Positions 10,901 through 21,296 of a stretch of 64,000 bases of DNA are shown here, piece after piece (position 1 is the stretch's first letter; each line of letters starts with the position of its first letter). Where the stretch lies: NCBI GenBank assembly GCA_946902875.1, contig OX336345.1, positions 11,377,395 through 11,441,394 on the forward strand. Direction: 5' to 3'. The notes below the pieces were generated by a model. The model did not search any database, was not told where the DNA came from, and saw nothing but the letters and a program-made list of their open reading frames with translations. Origin of the DNA: Nematopogon swammerdamellus (Eukaryota > Arthropoda > Insecta > Lepidoptera > Adelidae). Both the position numbers and the translations under genes were made by a program.

Positions 10901-13469
10901 CCATTAGACATTGGGTATTGCCTCGGCAGAGAGCAAACGTTTTGGAGTGCAGATAGAGCAAATATTTATTCTTATTGTTCGCTCTAGACTCACGTGAGCT
11001 TCGCGAACTGAATTCCAAAATGTCGGAGTTAAATCTCTGTTCAGAGAAAAACGGAGCAACAGATGTTACAGATATTTGTACATAAATATGTTGAGCTTTC
11101 TCAGCAACACAAATAACTGTTTCGTGATAAAATGCTTTCTCGATTATAAATAATGCCTAAAATATACAACAAAACCTGTCTATAAATTTACAAAAATTGT
11201 GAACCAGATAAAAGACATAATAATTATTATGATTTCGAGTGGTTGACATTGTATCAAATGTATTATTTACTTGATACCTTTATTATCTGAAAGTACTAAT
11301 CTAATAATTTATTTAGCTACAGTTAAAAGAACGCACCAAAAAATAATATGAAAGTATTACACTTTCTCGGAGGTATGATATTGGCTGGTCACTGACTAAG
11401 CCACCCATAACGGATGGCGTAAAAAAATTATAACAAACATTTTTACGAGCTGCTTCCTCTATCCTTTTGAGATGTTTGGAGCCTGAAGCATACCATATCC
11501 CCGCCTGCCGCCTCCCCCCTCTTTGCAACACACCTAACCCACCTTTACGAGTACATTGAAGGTCACTTATAAAGTTGTCAAATACAGAAAAATTCAATTA
11601 AAATATGATTCCATCCATGCTCTATGAGTAGCAGTTTAATCTCGAGTTTAATAAATCTGAGTTTGGTTGAGCTATAAATAAAATGGTAAACATTATAACT
11701 AAATGACCACCTTATGAGATCTCCAATTCAAGTTTAATTTAATATTTTATACGCAAATAAAAATATTATATACGCATTTTTACCTTTATTGGAGAGAACG
11801 GAAATGAGAATTTTCCCCAGAATATGTCCCGCAGTAGACCTAAAATGAAATAAAAACAGCGCATTAGCCTACAAAGATACCGTTTTCTTATTTCGTTTGA
11901 ATGCGAATCGCGAATTTAGTTGCAATAAAACGTTGAATTCTCTCAGTATAGTCACTGATGTTGCAATTTCGCACATGACGGCGTGTTTATGAGGTTCCAA
12001 GCAGTAAAACTGTTTACCGCGAACAAGACCGCGGGTTTACGGAGATTGAGGCTTACCTTTGTAAGGATTGGAAAGCTTCTGAACGTGTTGTAGGCAGAAG
12101 CCAGTTGAATTCAAGAATGAGAATTACGGCACTGTTGCTGTTTTTTTTGCTTTTTGCTTGATTCTTGCTGTTTTGCTGTTGTTGTTGTTTTGGGAAATGG
12201 TGCGGTTATTATTTTTCGAAATAGAAACAAAATAATTCAAAGAAAAGATAATAATAGAGGCAGAGAAAACAATACCAAAAATTAAACAAACTTACCGGCT
12301 GGAACATCGTAAGGATAAATAAGAGTAAAAAATCCAGACATAAACTGAAACGGAAAAGGCCCGTCTTCAAGTTTGAGGCTCGGTGTCAGGTATGTTTCTC
12401 TCTGGGGTAGCTCGCTGAACCTAATACGTGGCTTATCCTTGTCAGTTTCTTGCCAAACGCTCTCAGTGTAGCTAGCATATATTGTTACTCCTGCCACTCC
12501 ATCGGATGCACTTTTATTAACTTCTTCATATTCGGAATAAATAATTTTAACTTCATCGGCTTCGTCGACTTCATCGGATGAGTCCAATATCTCCGGATTG
12601 TAAATAAAATTCGTGGTCGTTTCAACATTGGTTTCTAACTTGGGTTTATTTTTGGAAGAATCCTGTTTCCTTGTCAATCGATCCATCGATATGTCTCTCT
12701 CTATGATGCTCTTGGTTACTGCGACATTACTGTTTAGTAACTTATGCACTACGGTGGATTTTTGGTAATCAGCCGTTCGTTGTTCGAAAGCATCACCTTT
12801 GTAGTTGACAAATTTAAAGTGATGTAATACTCCAGCATTGCTTATTTCAGTTCTTTTGACTTCGGGATATTTCTCTTTGTTGCTGTGTTCCATGTCTTTT
12901 TCATTCACATCATCGTAGAGTAATCGGTGAGATTTGGGATTGGTCTCAACACATTCGTCCATCACTAATTTCTGAGGTGCTACATGGTAAGCTTCGTTGG
13001 AGATTCGTTTTTTATCCACGTTTACTTGAACTTCAGTAGAAAATTCATTAAAAAGTCTTGCCTCGTCTCTTACCGAATTGATTCTATTTTCACCGGCTGT
13101 CGTTTCATTTCCTTCATCGTTTGCTTGGAATAAATCAGGAAAAAATGAAGTCGGGTTAGGCTGCTTTGAATCTCCGGCAAGAGGAGTAGAATCTGAGGCT
13201 GTTCTTACGTAATTTGAATGGTTTCCGGCGGAGGGTGCGGCCGGCAGCCCCGTCGGTTCCGTCGCCGGCCCCGTCGCCGGCGCCGCTGTAGGCCGGATTT
13301 GTGGAATTTTCTCCAAGAAAATAACATTTTTGTAAGACTCGCTTGCGGGTGATTCGCTAAAGTGGCTGAGAGTTCTCGTTTCCTTATTTACAATGCTGTT
13401 AGCTTTAATGGGGTTTGTGCACTGACGGAGGACAAATAGAAGCCACAGCGTTTTGATAGGGCTGCGCAT
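4731..13469 (-). CDS. Prominin-like membrane glycoprotein, 5' four coding exons (3' part outside window)
   Basis: Exons on the minus strand: 13469-12296, 11839-11784, 8618-8395, 4918-4731. They join in phase (phases 1, 0, 2) with donors GTAAGT, GTAAAA, GTAAGA and GTTAGT, giving 547 residues plus one base. Residues 1-25 look like a signal peptide (core TLWLLFVL). Residues about 26-370 are a polar, acidic, Ser/Thr-rich ectodomain. Then comes the prominin signature FFTLIYPYDVPAGLLRDI (comparable to the vertebrate LVQPxPxPxxLLRQI motif), TM1 at about 417-437 ending in a conserved Pro, a Gly-rich cytoplasmic loop, TM2 at about 472-493, and the start of the first large extracellular loop with an NES sequon at 495. 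From the LL of the signature, the Glu just before TM1 and the Pro at its end are 18 residues apart, as in human PROM1. Vertebrate prominins have roughly 100 residues before TM1; here there are over 400. Prominins shape plasma-membrane protrusions and microvilli (family knowledge). Confidence 0.82.
5130..5292 (-). repeat. SINE-A fragment (tRNA-like head)
   Basis: In reverse it reads from a diverged GCCTCAATAGCTCGGTGG head through the ACCGTTGAGGCTGACCGTG block to CGAACTATTTACATA. It lies inside prominin intron 3 and lacks the 3' half. Confidence 0.7.
6040..6295 (+). repeat. LINE-D 3' fragment (decayed reverse-transcriptase C-terminus)
   Basis: The plus strand decodes, with stops, to RVWNCLPASGFPDTFNLGVF and then KRRINKL. 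The RVWN-LP block and NLGVFKRRIN pattern are typical of the end of non-LTR retrotransposon ORF2. Related pieces occur at 7935, 23180, 36770, 46205 and 63695. Confidence 0.65.
6400..6503 (-). repeat. SINE-C 3' fragment
   Basis: It carries the characteristic block CACGCTATATCCCGACAGTC, then CGGTGTTGTGCTAC and CAGCACAACACCGACCACC in reverse orientation, matching copies at 14595, 38385 and 62815. Confidence 0.65.
7184..7345 (-). repeat. Two isolated 68-bp satellite units joined to a transposon tail
   Basis: CTCGGCCTTCGG occurs 68 bp apart (7184 and 7252) with the CTTACTTTCTT spacer, as in the array at 1-1456 but reversed. The units abut ACGAATTTCACGCGAGCGAA, a tail seen at other interspersed repeats here (about 8830 and 42130). 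This suggests the satellite unit belongs to a mobile element. Confidence 0.7.
7811..8150 (-). repeat. SINE-A copy interrupted by a LINE-D fragment
   Basis: The SINE-A 3' end starts at 7811 (TTTTATGGACCCTGAC). It is broken at about 7934, where roughly 100 bp of LINE-D sequence (AAATCTGCTGGCATGGCACC to CAGCCACCCATG) intervenes. SINE-A resumes at about 8037 (CGAACTATGTATTTACATA). It lies in prominin intron 3. Confidence 0.6.
8395..8618 (-). CDS. Prominin-like exon 3 (TM1, cytoplasmic loop, start of TM2)
   Basis: The acceptor GTTTAACCGCAG starts codon 411 in phase 0. Residues 411-484 contain WRFLAMALLFALCALLVPAY (TM1), then a Gly/Ser-rich acidic loop with two cysteines (445 and 468) in place of the Cys cluster seen in vertebrate prominins, then ELAQLLVVMIVC, the first half of TM2. 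The donor is GCGG|GTAAGA. The exon is much richer in GC than the surrounding intron. Confidence 0.8.
8722..8781. repeat. Inverted repeat, 22-bp arms
   Basis: AGCTATGTGGATCGACGTTT at 8722 pairs with AAACGTCGAGCCGCATAGCT ending at 8781 (20 of 22 bases match) around a short loop. It lies just upstream of exon 3 in the transcript, inside prominin intron 2. Its role is unknown. Confidence 0.75.
9261..9295. repeat. Perfect 16-bp hairpin with 3-nt loop
   Basis: ACTAGGATGTAGGCGC, loop GGC, then the exact reverse complement. It is GC-rich at the loop end, in AT-rich surroundings, within prominin intron 2. It could be a cruciform or hairpin remnant of a transposon; no U-tract follows. Confidence 0.85.
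9720..9962 (+). repeat. SINE-B, internally deleted
   Basis: It has a B-box-like GAGGTTCGAATCCGG, the T-run plus CTGACGG, CGTGCATATCTACAC and the 3' block CACCTTCTCGGAGGTGATAT ending in an A-rich tail. The middle (TAGGTGGTAGG region) is missing compared with 39207-39625. Confidence 0.7.
10260..10790. repeat. Family F dispersed repeat fragments
   Basis: It contains AGTCTGTGAAAATTTCAACG, a (GGACAGAC)-type run near 10395-10420, GGGTTCCGTATTCGTCGTAC, TACGCCGCCGTCTGTC, and the end CGAGTTCGACTCGCACTTGG then CCGGTTTTTT. Similar sequence lies at 17920-18360, 36400-36600, 57888-57960 and 61015-61750. It is non-coding and in prominin intron 2. Confidence 0.6.
11345..11427 (+). repeat. SINE-B 3' end
   Basis: TTACACTTTCTCGGAGG, then GATATTGGCTGGTC and CCACCCATAACGG before an A-run: the terminal 80 bp of SINE-B. 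It lies in prominin intron 2. Confidence 0.6.
11784..11839 (-). CDS. Prominin-like exon 2 (56 nt micro-exon)
   Basis: The acceptor TTTCATTTTAG precedes GTCTACTGCGG and the donor is AAAG|GTAAAA. It completes Gly392 and adds LLRDIFWGKFSFPFSPIK. It was found by extending the phase of exon 1; its content continues the prominin motif after YPYDVPA, which is strong support for such a short exon. Intron 1 is 456 bp. Confidence 0.8.
12296..13469 (-). CDS. Prominin-like exon 1 (signal peptide and long N-terminal ectodomain)
   Basis: Residues 1-391 plus one base, from the ATG at 13469 to the donor GCCG|GTAAGT. The hydrophobic start supports secretion or membrane targeting. The middle is low complexity: a Pro/Ala/Thr patch near residues 60-82 and acidic Ser-rich segments later. 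Only the last ~30 residues, ending FMSGFFTLIYPYDVPA, are family-diagnostic. The reading frame continues three codons past the donor into a stop in the intron. The ATG is the only upstream start in this frame. Confidence 0.82.
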
Positions 13470-13830
13470 CTTTAATTTTGTGCATGCTCTGCCGTCTCGG
13501 CTGCACTTCAGACAATGTTTTGAATATATTTTGTCACATCGTTGACACTTCGTCGCGAGGTAGCGTCCGGGGCGGTGGCACCGGCAGCACTAGGCCATGT
13601 CGAGGCTACTGTTCAGTGAGGGTAGTAGATAAGAGGTAAGTATTAGAGGATTTGTCGGCGCACTTATTAGTCTGCCCCGGTGGGGGCTGTCGAGGGTTGC
13701 GGCTCTGCGCAATCGTATCACGTCGCGTCGCAGCGGCTTACCTCTCTTTAGCTCAGAGCACTTAACAAAACAATTCGACACCCCATTCATATATATTTTC
13801 TCATCAAACAATATACATATCTATAACGAC
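13470..13830 (-). promoter_or_regulatory. Possible 5' UTR/promoter region of the prominin-like gene
   Basis: The stretch upstream of the ATG is richer in GC than its surroundings. On the minus strand it contains a donor-like AGAGAG|GTAAGC near 13733 and an acceptor-like GAAGTGCAG near 13491, so a non-coding first exon is possible. No TATA box or initiator stands out. A 73-codon reading frame here has no recognisable content. Confidence 0.3.
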
Positions 13831-14594
13831 AGACAAATATACCATGAAGGAGATTTTTAAATATTAATATAGAAATTAATTAATAATACACATTTAATAA
13901 CAATACGTTTTATTGTCTATAGAAGATGGATGAATTTATTCCGTCGCTTGGGAGGAAATCAATGAAGAGACACATTTTTTGAAAGTTCATGAGCAGCTAC
14001 ACACTTTCACATTTTACGAAACACGAAACTTTAAATATTAATTTAAACCAGTATATTGTTTAACGAACGGCAGAGCAGAAGGTGTGTACGTAAAATTTTA
14101 TGTCACAAAAAAACTTGTTGGTACACGCCGACTGGATGCGAATCTCGGACCTATCGCAAGGGAAGCCGACGCCAGACCACTCGGCCACCAGCTGTTTAAA
14201 CCGTAGGCACCTTAAACAGTCTCAATGTTGAGAAAACCGTGTAATAAAGGTAAAGCACATTTTTTTTCCGCGTTCCTACTTACTACCTACAGCCTTAGCA
14301 CAAAAGCTCATTACAGGTACACAGGAATGAATTATGTCAGCTCTTAGAAAATGTGCCCGCGTTAATGCTGTGTAATATTATTTTATATTTTTATTTTTAA
14401 TCTTCAATATAAACGACTTCCTGCTGACATTAGCTAACAGAGTGCTCTGTGCCCTACGTCCCCGAGATTTGTACGTAATGTTGAAACAGGAACACAACTC
14501 GTATACATTTTTGGCCAGGTGTTTTATGAATAAAATGTATAGCATATTTTTTTTTTCAAAAATCATCTATGTCGATTGAATTACGTAGAAACGC
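13831..14594. other. AT-rich stretch, no gene seen; SINE-B head at 14113-14195
   Basis: It is mostly unrecognised AT-rich sequence. At 14113-14195 (minus) is a tRNA-like SINE-B head, TTGGTACACGCCGACTGGAT and CCAGACCACTCGGCCACC. No exon with consistent splice sites was found. Confidence 0.5.
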
Positions 14595-14910
14595 CGGTAC
14601 TTAAAAATAATAGTCCCTCTGTATCTCTCCCGTGCACGTCGTAAAAGGCGACTAAGAGATAAGAACGAGATGTCGTGCTAAAGGGCGACAGGCAAGCCAC
14701 CGCTCACCTTGGCGCGGTTCTTCCACCAAGTCAAGTAGCAGGTGGGTCTTCGTTTGAAAGCTATTACTCGTATCTTGTCCGAATGCTTTGTTAGATGTGG
14801 CGGTCGCTCTTGTGCTGTATGTACCAGAATCCTTGCAGCACAACACCGGTTACTCTGCTTACGATTGTCGGGATATAGCTTGTGGTATGCATGTATGTAT
14901 GTAGACTCAG
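14595..14910 (+). repeat. SINE-C, near full length
   Basis: It begins GCCGGTACTTAAAAATAATA and continues TCGTAAAAGGCGACTAAGAG, AGGGCGACAGGCAAGCCACC, the CAGCACAACACCGG block, and ends GTGGTATGCATGTATGTATG. The best parallel copies are 38385-38690 and 62815-63122. It has no reading frame and no clear pol III boxes, so the SINE label is provisional. Confidence 0.65.
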
Positions 14911-15254
14911 TTGAATGCTCGACACATTGCGCTCTCCACGTCCGGCCTGTAGTGAAGACTTCATAAATCCAGCGTTGCTTGCTGTCTCGGCCTCCCTCTT
15001 TACAGCTCTATTATGTCGTAAACAATGCTACGTTGTTTTAAATTGAAAACGTGGAACGCATTGCGATGGCGACGAGGCGGTGACTGCTGGTTCGTCGACC
15101 ATTGACTAACACCAGCTGTGTACTTTTATGTACTTACCGTAAATAGTTACTGAGTAGCTTGCTTGTATGATAATGTCAAACCATTAAAACGTATAGCCAA
15201 TCTTAAGAGTGTTTAGGTTTGTCGAGTGACTAAATAACTGAATAAAGAAAATAC

Positions 15255-15613
15255 ATTGTCAGTCGTCGCGTCTGTTGACTGTCGGTCGTGATGATAAGCA
15301 CACTTGGCCGCGGTCAGATATTCAGACTTGGATGGATGACCGCTAGACCGTGGTTCGGATTCCACGTAAAACTGCAGGTCCCTTCCCTTCTTAACTTACT
15401 AGGTGGTAGGATTTAACCCGCCTGGATTGGTACCGCCGCACTAAGGGTCGGTTGAAACGGCTGTGTAAATATTCGTGTTATCCGTCCAGTTCCGTGCAGC
15501 CGGCACGACCGAAGGGAAGGCACTGACGTGGAAGTACACCAAGGTGTTATTGGCTGACTTCACGGATGTAGTAGCTGATGTAGCCAATCGTGTCAGTTTC
15601 CATAAAAAAAACC
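15255..15613 (+). repeat. SINE-A copy
   Basis: It has the B-box-like GTGGTTCGGATTCCACG, GGTCCCTTCCCTTCTT, CTAGGTGGTAGGATTTAACC, CGTCCAGTTCCGTGCAGCC and the 3' block GATGTAGCCAATCGTGTCAG then TTTCCATAAAAAAAA. The head shows only a decayed TAGCTCAGTGG A-box. Confidence 0.8.
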
Positions 15614-15837
15614 TATTGCTGGTATCTAATTCGATGTTCTGTGATCTACGTCTAAATGCAAATTGAATACCGGCGCGGATAGAGAAGTTAATTCAGAATG
15701 GTGGAATAAACTACGTTACGTAGGTATACGAAGAATATATTGAATGAGAAGGTATTTCTTCCTATCATTCATTCCTTCTCACAATCTCAAGCCAGAAGAA
15801 TTTACTATGCAAAGAAAGACGAGTTGGTAGCTGGTCG

Positions 15838-17210
15838 CCCTTAGCACAGCATCTTGACTTTGCCCCTTAGTCGCTTGATGCATTGAGGCTTTATCCAGTG
15901 CCCTTTTTCTACAGAGAATATAGTTGTTATTGATATATTATTATAAGTTATATATCGTAACTTATTAACAATCTAAATATTATTGCTAGACATATATCAA
16001 ACGACAATTTTTTTTTTCTTGAATTATTTTTAATTCAATTCTTAAGTCGACCAGTTTTTTATAGAAACTGACATGGTTGGCTACATCACCTACAACATCC
16101 GTGATGTCAGCCCATAACACCTTGGTGAACTAGTGCCATGTCAATACTTCCCTCCTGTCGTGCCGGCTACACTGAATTATTTACATTTCTCCTACGGAGC
16201 GGCCGATATCGGCCGCTTTCTTTTTTTTCTTTGTTTTGTTGGGTAGCCCCAACAAAATTATTTTATTCTTTTATCTCACTTAGCCGTGTGTATTTGAAAG
16301 TGACGAATTCAAATAGTAGAATAAATTTCCCTTTAGGCGACAACCATTCCCCCATAGAGAAATGTCAGATTTACCGCGCTGTCAGTGTTATCAAGACAGC
16401 GGTTATAATAGGAGGGCGTTGTACGTTGCTCTTTTGTTTTCGGGTTTGCTGAGTGTTTTTTTGTGCAGATGAACCCATAAGTGATGTTTTTTCTCTTTTC
16501 CATTATATTCCGGATGTATTTAGTGCATTTGTTTGTGCTGAGTTGATCTGAATTTTTCGTAAAAATACTAAGAAAATGCCTCCTTTTCAGTACCAATTTC
16601 GGCTGTTTTTAGAGGCTTTTTTATCGATAAAAATCCGTTTTCTGGATAAAGTGAGGTGATAGAAGTGTTATTTAGTTCCTCTAGTTGAAATAATATATGC
16701 CGTTTGTTATGTTATGTTTGCATACAGTACATTTACGAGAAATAAGCAATTTTTGTGACCTAGTTTTCTCCATACAAACAATACAAACCAAACCAAACCA
16801 TACAAATTTCTCCATACAAATTTTATTGTGAACGAAACGGGGGGCTGCTGATACACAAGAAAAGTATGATTAGGTCCATTATTTATTAGTGTTTATAATA
16901 AAAATACTATGTGACCGATTGGCGGTCTAATAAATTTATAAAAAAAAAAACCTGAGAGAGGTCGCGATTTTCACATAGAACAACTTTACAAAATAATTTT
17001 TTTTCACCTAGAATACGTAATATATATAAAAAAATGCCATTTATAGCTAGAATATTTATCTGTAAATACAATCCATATGTTAGTTCATGAAGTTTTATGG
17101 AAAAATTTTCCAAAATGATTTTTTTTCGAGAGTAATGCGCCGGCGCCGATCGCGGCGCGCCACCTGGTGTAGCAGAAGGATTATTTTGGTTAATGCTTCT
17201 GTAGCAGAAG
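15838..17210. other. No gene seen; small SINE-C and SINE-A fragments
   Basis: 15838-15903 is a reversed SINE-C scrap (TCGCCCTTAGCACAGCATC). 16062-16185 (minus) is a SINE-A 3' end (GAAACTGACATGGTTGGCTA to GTCGTGCCGGCTACACTG). The rest is AT-rich and unrecognised, with a GC-rich palindromic patch (GCGCCGGCGCC) near 17140. Confidence 0.5.
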
Positions 17211-17211
17211 G

Positions 17212-17285
17212 GTTTCAGTGGTACTGACCCGGGCGGGTTAAACCCTACCACCTAGTAAGGTAATAAGAAATCCGAACCACGGTAA
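17212..17285 (-). repeat. SINE-A middle fragment
   Basis: GGGCGGGTTAAACCCTACCA then CCTAGTAAGG and TCCGAACCACGG: the central part of SINE-A in reverse. Confidence 0.6.
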
Positions 17286-17289
17286 ATGA

Positions 17290-20200
17290 TGATTTTGAAA
17301 AGTAAAAATAATTGTAGTTTATTTGACAATAGGCATACAAAATGATAAAAATAGTACGAGTGTAGCTGTGTAGTACTTGCTTGGTATGGTACCAGCCAGT
17401 GTTAAGTCGCGTATGGACTAGGCTTCCTGTATCGCGTTACCTCGCGTCGACAAGGCGACGGAAGTGAAGGCTTCAAGCGTAGTTGTAGCCTTCAGCTGAA
17501 CGGGAGCTACGACCTATCGGGCAGTGGTCGCGCAGACCGGTCCGCGCGCGGCGCTGTCGATATCGATGTATTGTATAATGTATGACGGTTACTCCTAAGT
17601 GCCACAAATGAAATACTTATAATAAAGACTACGGAGAATTACAATTCCCAATTCCATCCATACAAAAATATAATTAATTCCAGTTTTATTTATGTATTAA
17701 TATCACGGACTTAGTTCTTCATAATTGATGTTAAACTTCTACATAGTTGTACTAACTACCTATGTCTTGATATTAATATATTATTTTATTTAATTTTAAT
17801 TTAAGTTTGGCTGTAACTTCCTCAAGACTGTTTTTAAATCTATGAAAATAGGTTTTTGTGGATATATTGATCCAAATTGTGACACATAAATTACCCTCGG
17901 ATAAATGAAACATACCTTTTATGATTCCGTACCTTGAAAGAAAAAACGGAACCATTATAAGATCACTCCAGTGTCCGTTCGTCTGTCGAAGAGATTTTTC
18001 TCATAAACAAGTAACGTAGAAACTACAAATTTGGAGTAATGATATTATCTTGATGACGTGCACATATATCACTCGTAAAAATTAATTTTAAATTAATATC
18101 CCCCATATTGATACGAATAAAAAAAAGTTTAAATTAAAATATCATGTGGGTATCATTTGAAAGAGCTAACTGAAAGGATTTTAAAAAGATTTTTTTTATA
18201 ATTTTATGCTCAGTCATATTAATGATATAGCTAAAACTGTAAAAATGAACGTCGTTCCCCCCCCCCCCCCCCCCCATATGTGCGGAAAAAAAAGAAATTT
18301 TTGTTTTAGTACGGAACCATAATTTGTGCGAGTTCGACTCGCTCTTGACTGGTTTTTTATCTGTCCATTTTACTAGCTCGAAGAGACAGAGCGGCCAACA
18401 GAACAAGCCCGTAGTATTTTTTTTCTCTAGTTTTCATTACACCACATAAGTTAGGTTTCGTTCAATAAAATACCCATTAAAGTATATGTCCCAGTTCGAT
18501 TGCCACCACGGGATTCCTCGTCAGAAAAATTGTTTTTCTTAGAATCGTATTTTTCGACATAATCAATATTAAAAAGTTTGTTTCCGATGTTGGACATAGT
18601 TTTGGCCGAACCTTCCGACGTATAAAACAAACCTCGATAATCTCGAAAAATACTAGTACTACAAAAAAAAAATGCTACTGCATGAGTTTTTTTGCAGCTA
18701 TACTGTAAAAATCCTTGGCCAATGCGTCTCACACACTTTTTTTCCAGACTAGAAGTACTCGTAATCGCAACAAAGATAATAAAAAAAATGTTTTTAATTA
18801 TGCCACGAAAAGATTACCTACGTACCTTCTAATTAATTATTTTTTTGAAACTAAAGATGATGAACGTCTATAGTAGTATCCAAAAAAACTTAGCCTTTCA
18901 ATTCGATAGGGTTATAGGCGATGCGAGAACTAGCGCTAGCTACCTGTTCCCTGGGTGGTAGGAGACTTAGCGGTTCCCGAGGAGAAAGCAGCGGATTGTG
19001 TTCGTTCGTATGTGCGAGGAAAACTGGGATTTTGTCAGCTTGAAAGCTGTATGAGCTTTTTTTCTTTTTTTCAATACCACTGAGGTTGCCCGCAGCTATT
19101 GAAAAAACATTATTTTAAGTTAACGAACATAAAGGTACAACATTGGTGGTTTCGTGGCGAACGATTTGTAGAAACAATGAAAACATTATATAATAGATGT
19201 TACTAAGAACATTGATTCTTAGGTTCGAAAAAGCTAAATATTAATAAGTTTTAATACAATCATTAATTGCTAAAACAAAATACTGATTTTCTTTCTAAAA
19301 TTGAGTAAACGAAGGAAGACATTATAGTTGAATAGTTGAACTAAAGGATCAGTTTTCTATTTTTGGAGTGAAGTATTGAAATATATTAAAAAAAAATTAT
19401 TAATGCTTAATGATATTCATGTCGACTTTACACCTGTTTGATAAGATTATGCGTCTTCTGTCATTTTGTGTCAGTTTGTGAATTTTGTGGCTACAACTAC
19501 CTACTCGCACAGCACAGCATCTAGCACAGCACAGCACAGCACAGCGCTGCAGAATTATTGAAGGGTTTTCCTTTTCTTTAATTAAGAGTATATTTTAATG
19601 CATGCATGGCATGTTAAAATGTATTGTTCTAGTAATACAGGTTTCAGTTCAGCAGTAATGGTAGATTCAGTCTTCACTTCACTCTATTGTTGTGGCAGGA
19701 GGGGAGAGAGGGAGGAGCGCTAACATTTAGGTATTATGATTCTGTTTGGCGGAGGGGGCCATTTTCAAGGCGGTAAATTTCTTTCGATCGCATCCCTGAA
19801 CACAAGTTTGCTTTTCTCTATCGAAATCGAAATAGTTCTAAAGAAAACTTTAACGAGTCAAGTTTTTAATGTATTTCTATTTTAAACTTTACGGATTAAC
19901 AGTGCGTTGTGGATGAATATTTTTAGTTATTGGTTGCAGATACCTACAACTTAACATTTCCCACGGATAGATATTGAAAAGGAGAGAGTTATTTCATTTT
20001 GGAAATCAAAGTTTGATCCTCTATTTAGAAAAAGACCATATTTTTTCTTTATGTGAAACCGTGCGTGCTCCTTTTATTTGTTTATATTATATTGTATACC
20101 TATTAAATATAACAGATTTTCACTGAAGACGACAAAAAAGTCGAAATATTTGAATTACCTACCTGTGTACATTTTATTAATAATATAAAAATGCATCATT

Positions 20201-20855
20201 TTAAAAGAAGTGACAATGAAATTTTTTCCCTGTTATTTGATTTAGTTATATAAAATTAATGTAATATTCCATTACAGCACGCCTGTCAGATATACTCGTA
20301 TATTCCGCTACAAAGGAACTACGCATACGGCAGCAATTTGAATACTGTAAATATCGCCCCGCGTTTCTGAACTAACATTCTTTTGCATGCTGCGTTCGCA
20401 AGATCATAAGAGCTTTTTTTTTTTGGTGCTGCAGTCAGTTCGATTACTGCCTTACTTATATTGGCATAGAATTCATTTTTGACCAATGTTATTTTTCTTG
20501 AATCTACACGGTTGAATACTTCTGAAAGAGCTTCACGAAAACACAAGGACTTAGTGCAAAATCAGCTCTTCCCCTCTTAGAAAAGGGGTCATTTTCATTT
20601 GAGTAATTTTCAAAATGTCGGCGTAGGGATGAAGCTGGCCGCGAACCGGTATCTGTGTTAAGTCAACACGGCTTTAGTTTCGGTCGTGATTTTTCCTTTG
20701 AGCCGTATTTTTTTGAGAAAATTAACAAGACGCAGGTGGCTGGCGACAAGCGGGTCAGGCCAGCGGGTCACGTGTCACCAGAGGCGCCGGCTGGGTCAGG
20801 GATCATATGAGTCGATGTACACTTATCATTAGGTACCTAACGAGCAGAATGCCTT
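17290..20855. other. No gene seen; AT-rich with repeat remnants
   Basis: 17920-18360 is a family F copy ending CGAGTTCGACTCGCTCTTGA then a T-run. A C-homopolymer lies at about 18256-18275. 19505-19545 carries a short (ACAGC)n run. The remainder shows no exon with credible splice sites and no recognised protein motif. Confidence 0.5.
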
Positions 20856-20859
20856 GATA

Positions 20860-21112
20860 CGTTGAACTCTAGGTCCCTTCCCTTCTTACTTTACTAGGTG
20901 GTAGGGTTTATCCCGGTCGGGTTGGTACCACCGCACTGAGCGAAACGTCTCGGTCGAAATAGCTATGTAAATAGTTCGTGTTTTCCGTCCAGTTCAGTGT
21001 AGCCGACATGAAATGAAGGGAAGCACTCACAAGGCACCTAGTTCTCCCGGTGTTATGGGCTGACATCACGGATGTTGTAGTGATGTAGCCATCCGTGTCA
21101 GTATCCATAAAA
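20860..21112 (+). repeat. SINE-A, 5'-truncated
   Basis: It runs from CTAGGTCCCTTCCCTTCTTA through GGTGGTAGGGTTTATCCCGG to GTGATGTAGCCATCCGTGTC and TATCCATAAAATAATAAAA. The tRNA-like head is absent. Confidence 0.8.
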
Positions 21113-21296
21113 TAATAAAAAGAGTAGGTATATTCTAAAAGTATTAGGACAATGTAACTATCAAGCAATAAGTATAGCAGAAAAACCTGCCTGCCTACTG
21201 ATATGAGCTACGCCATAAAAAATAAACATATTACCTACTTCATTTTGAAAATAATGTTTAGAAAACAAATAAATATTTTCACACTAATAAACCGTG

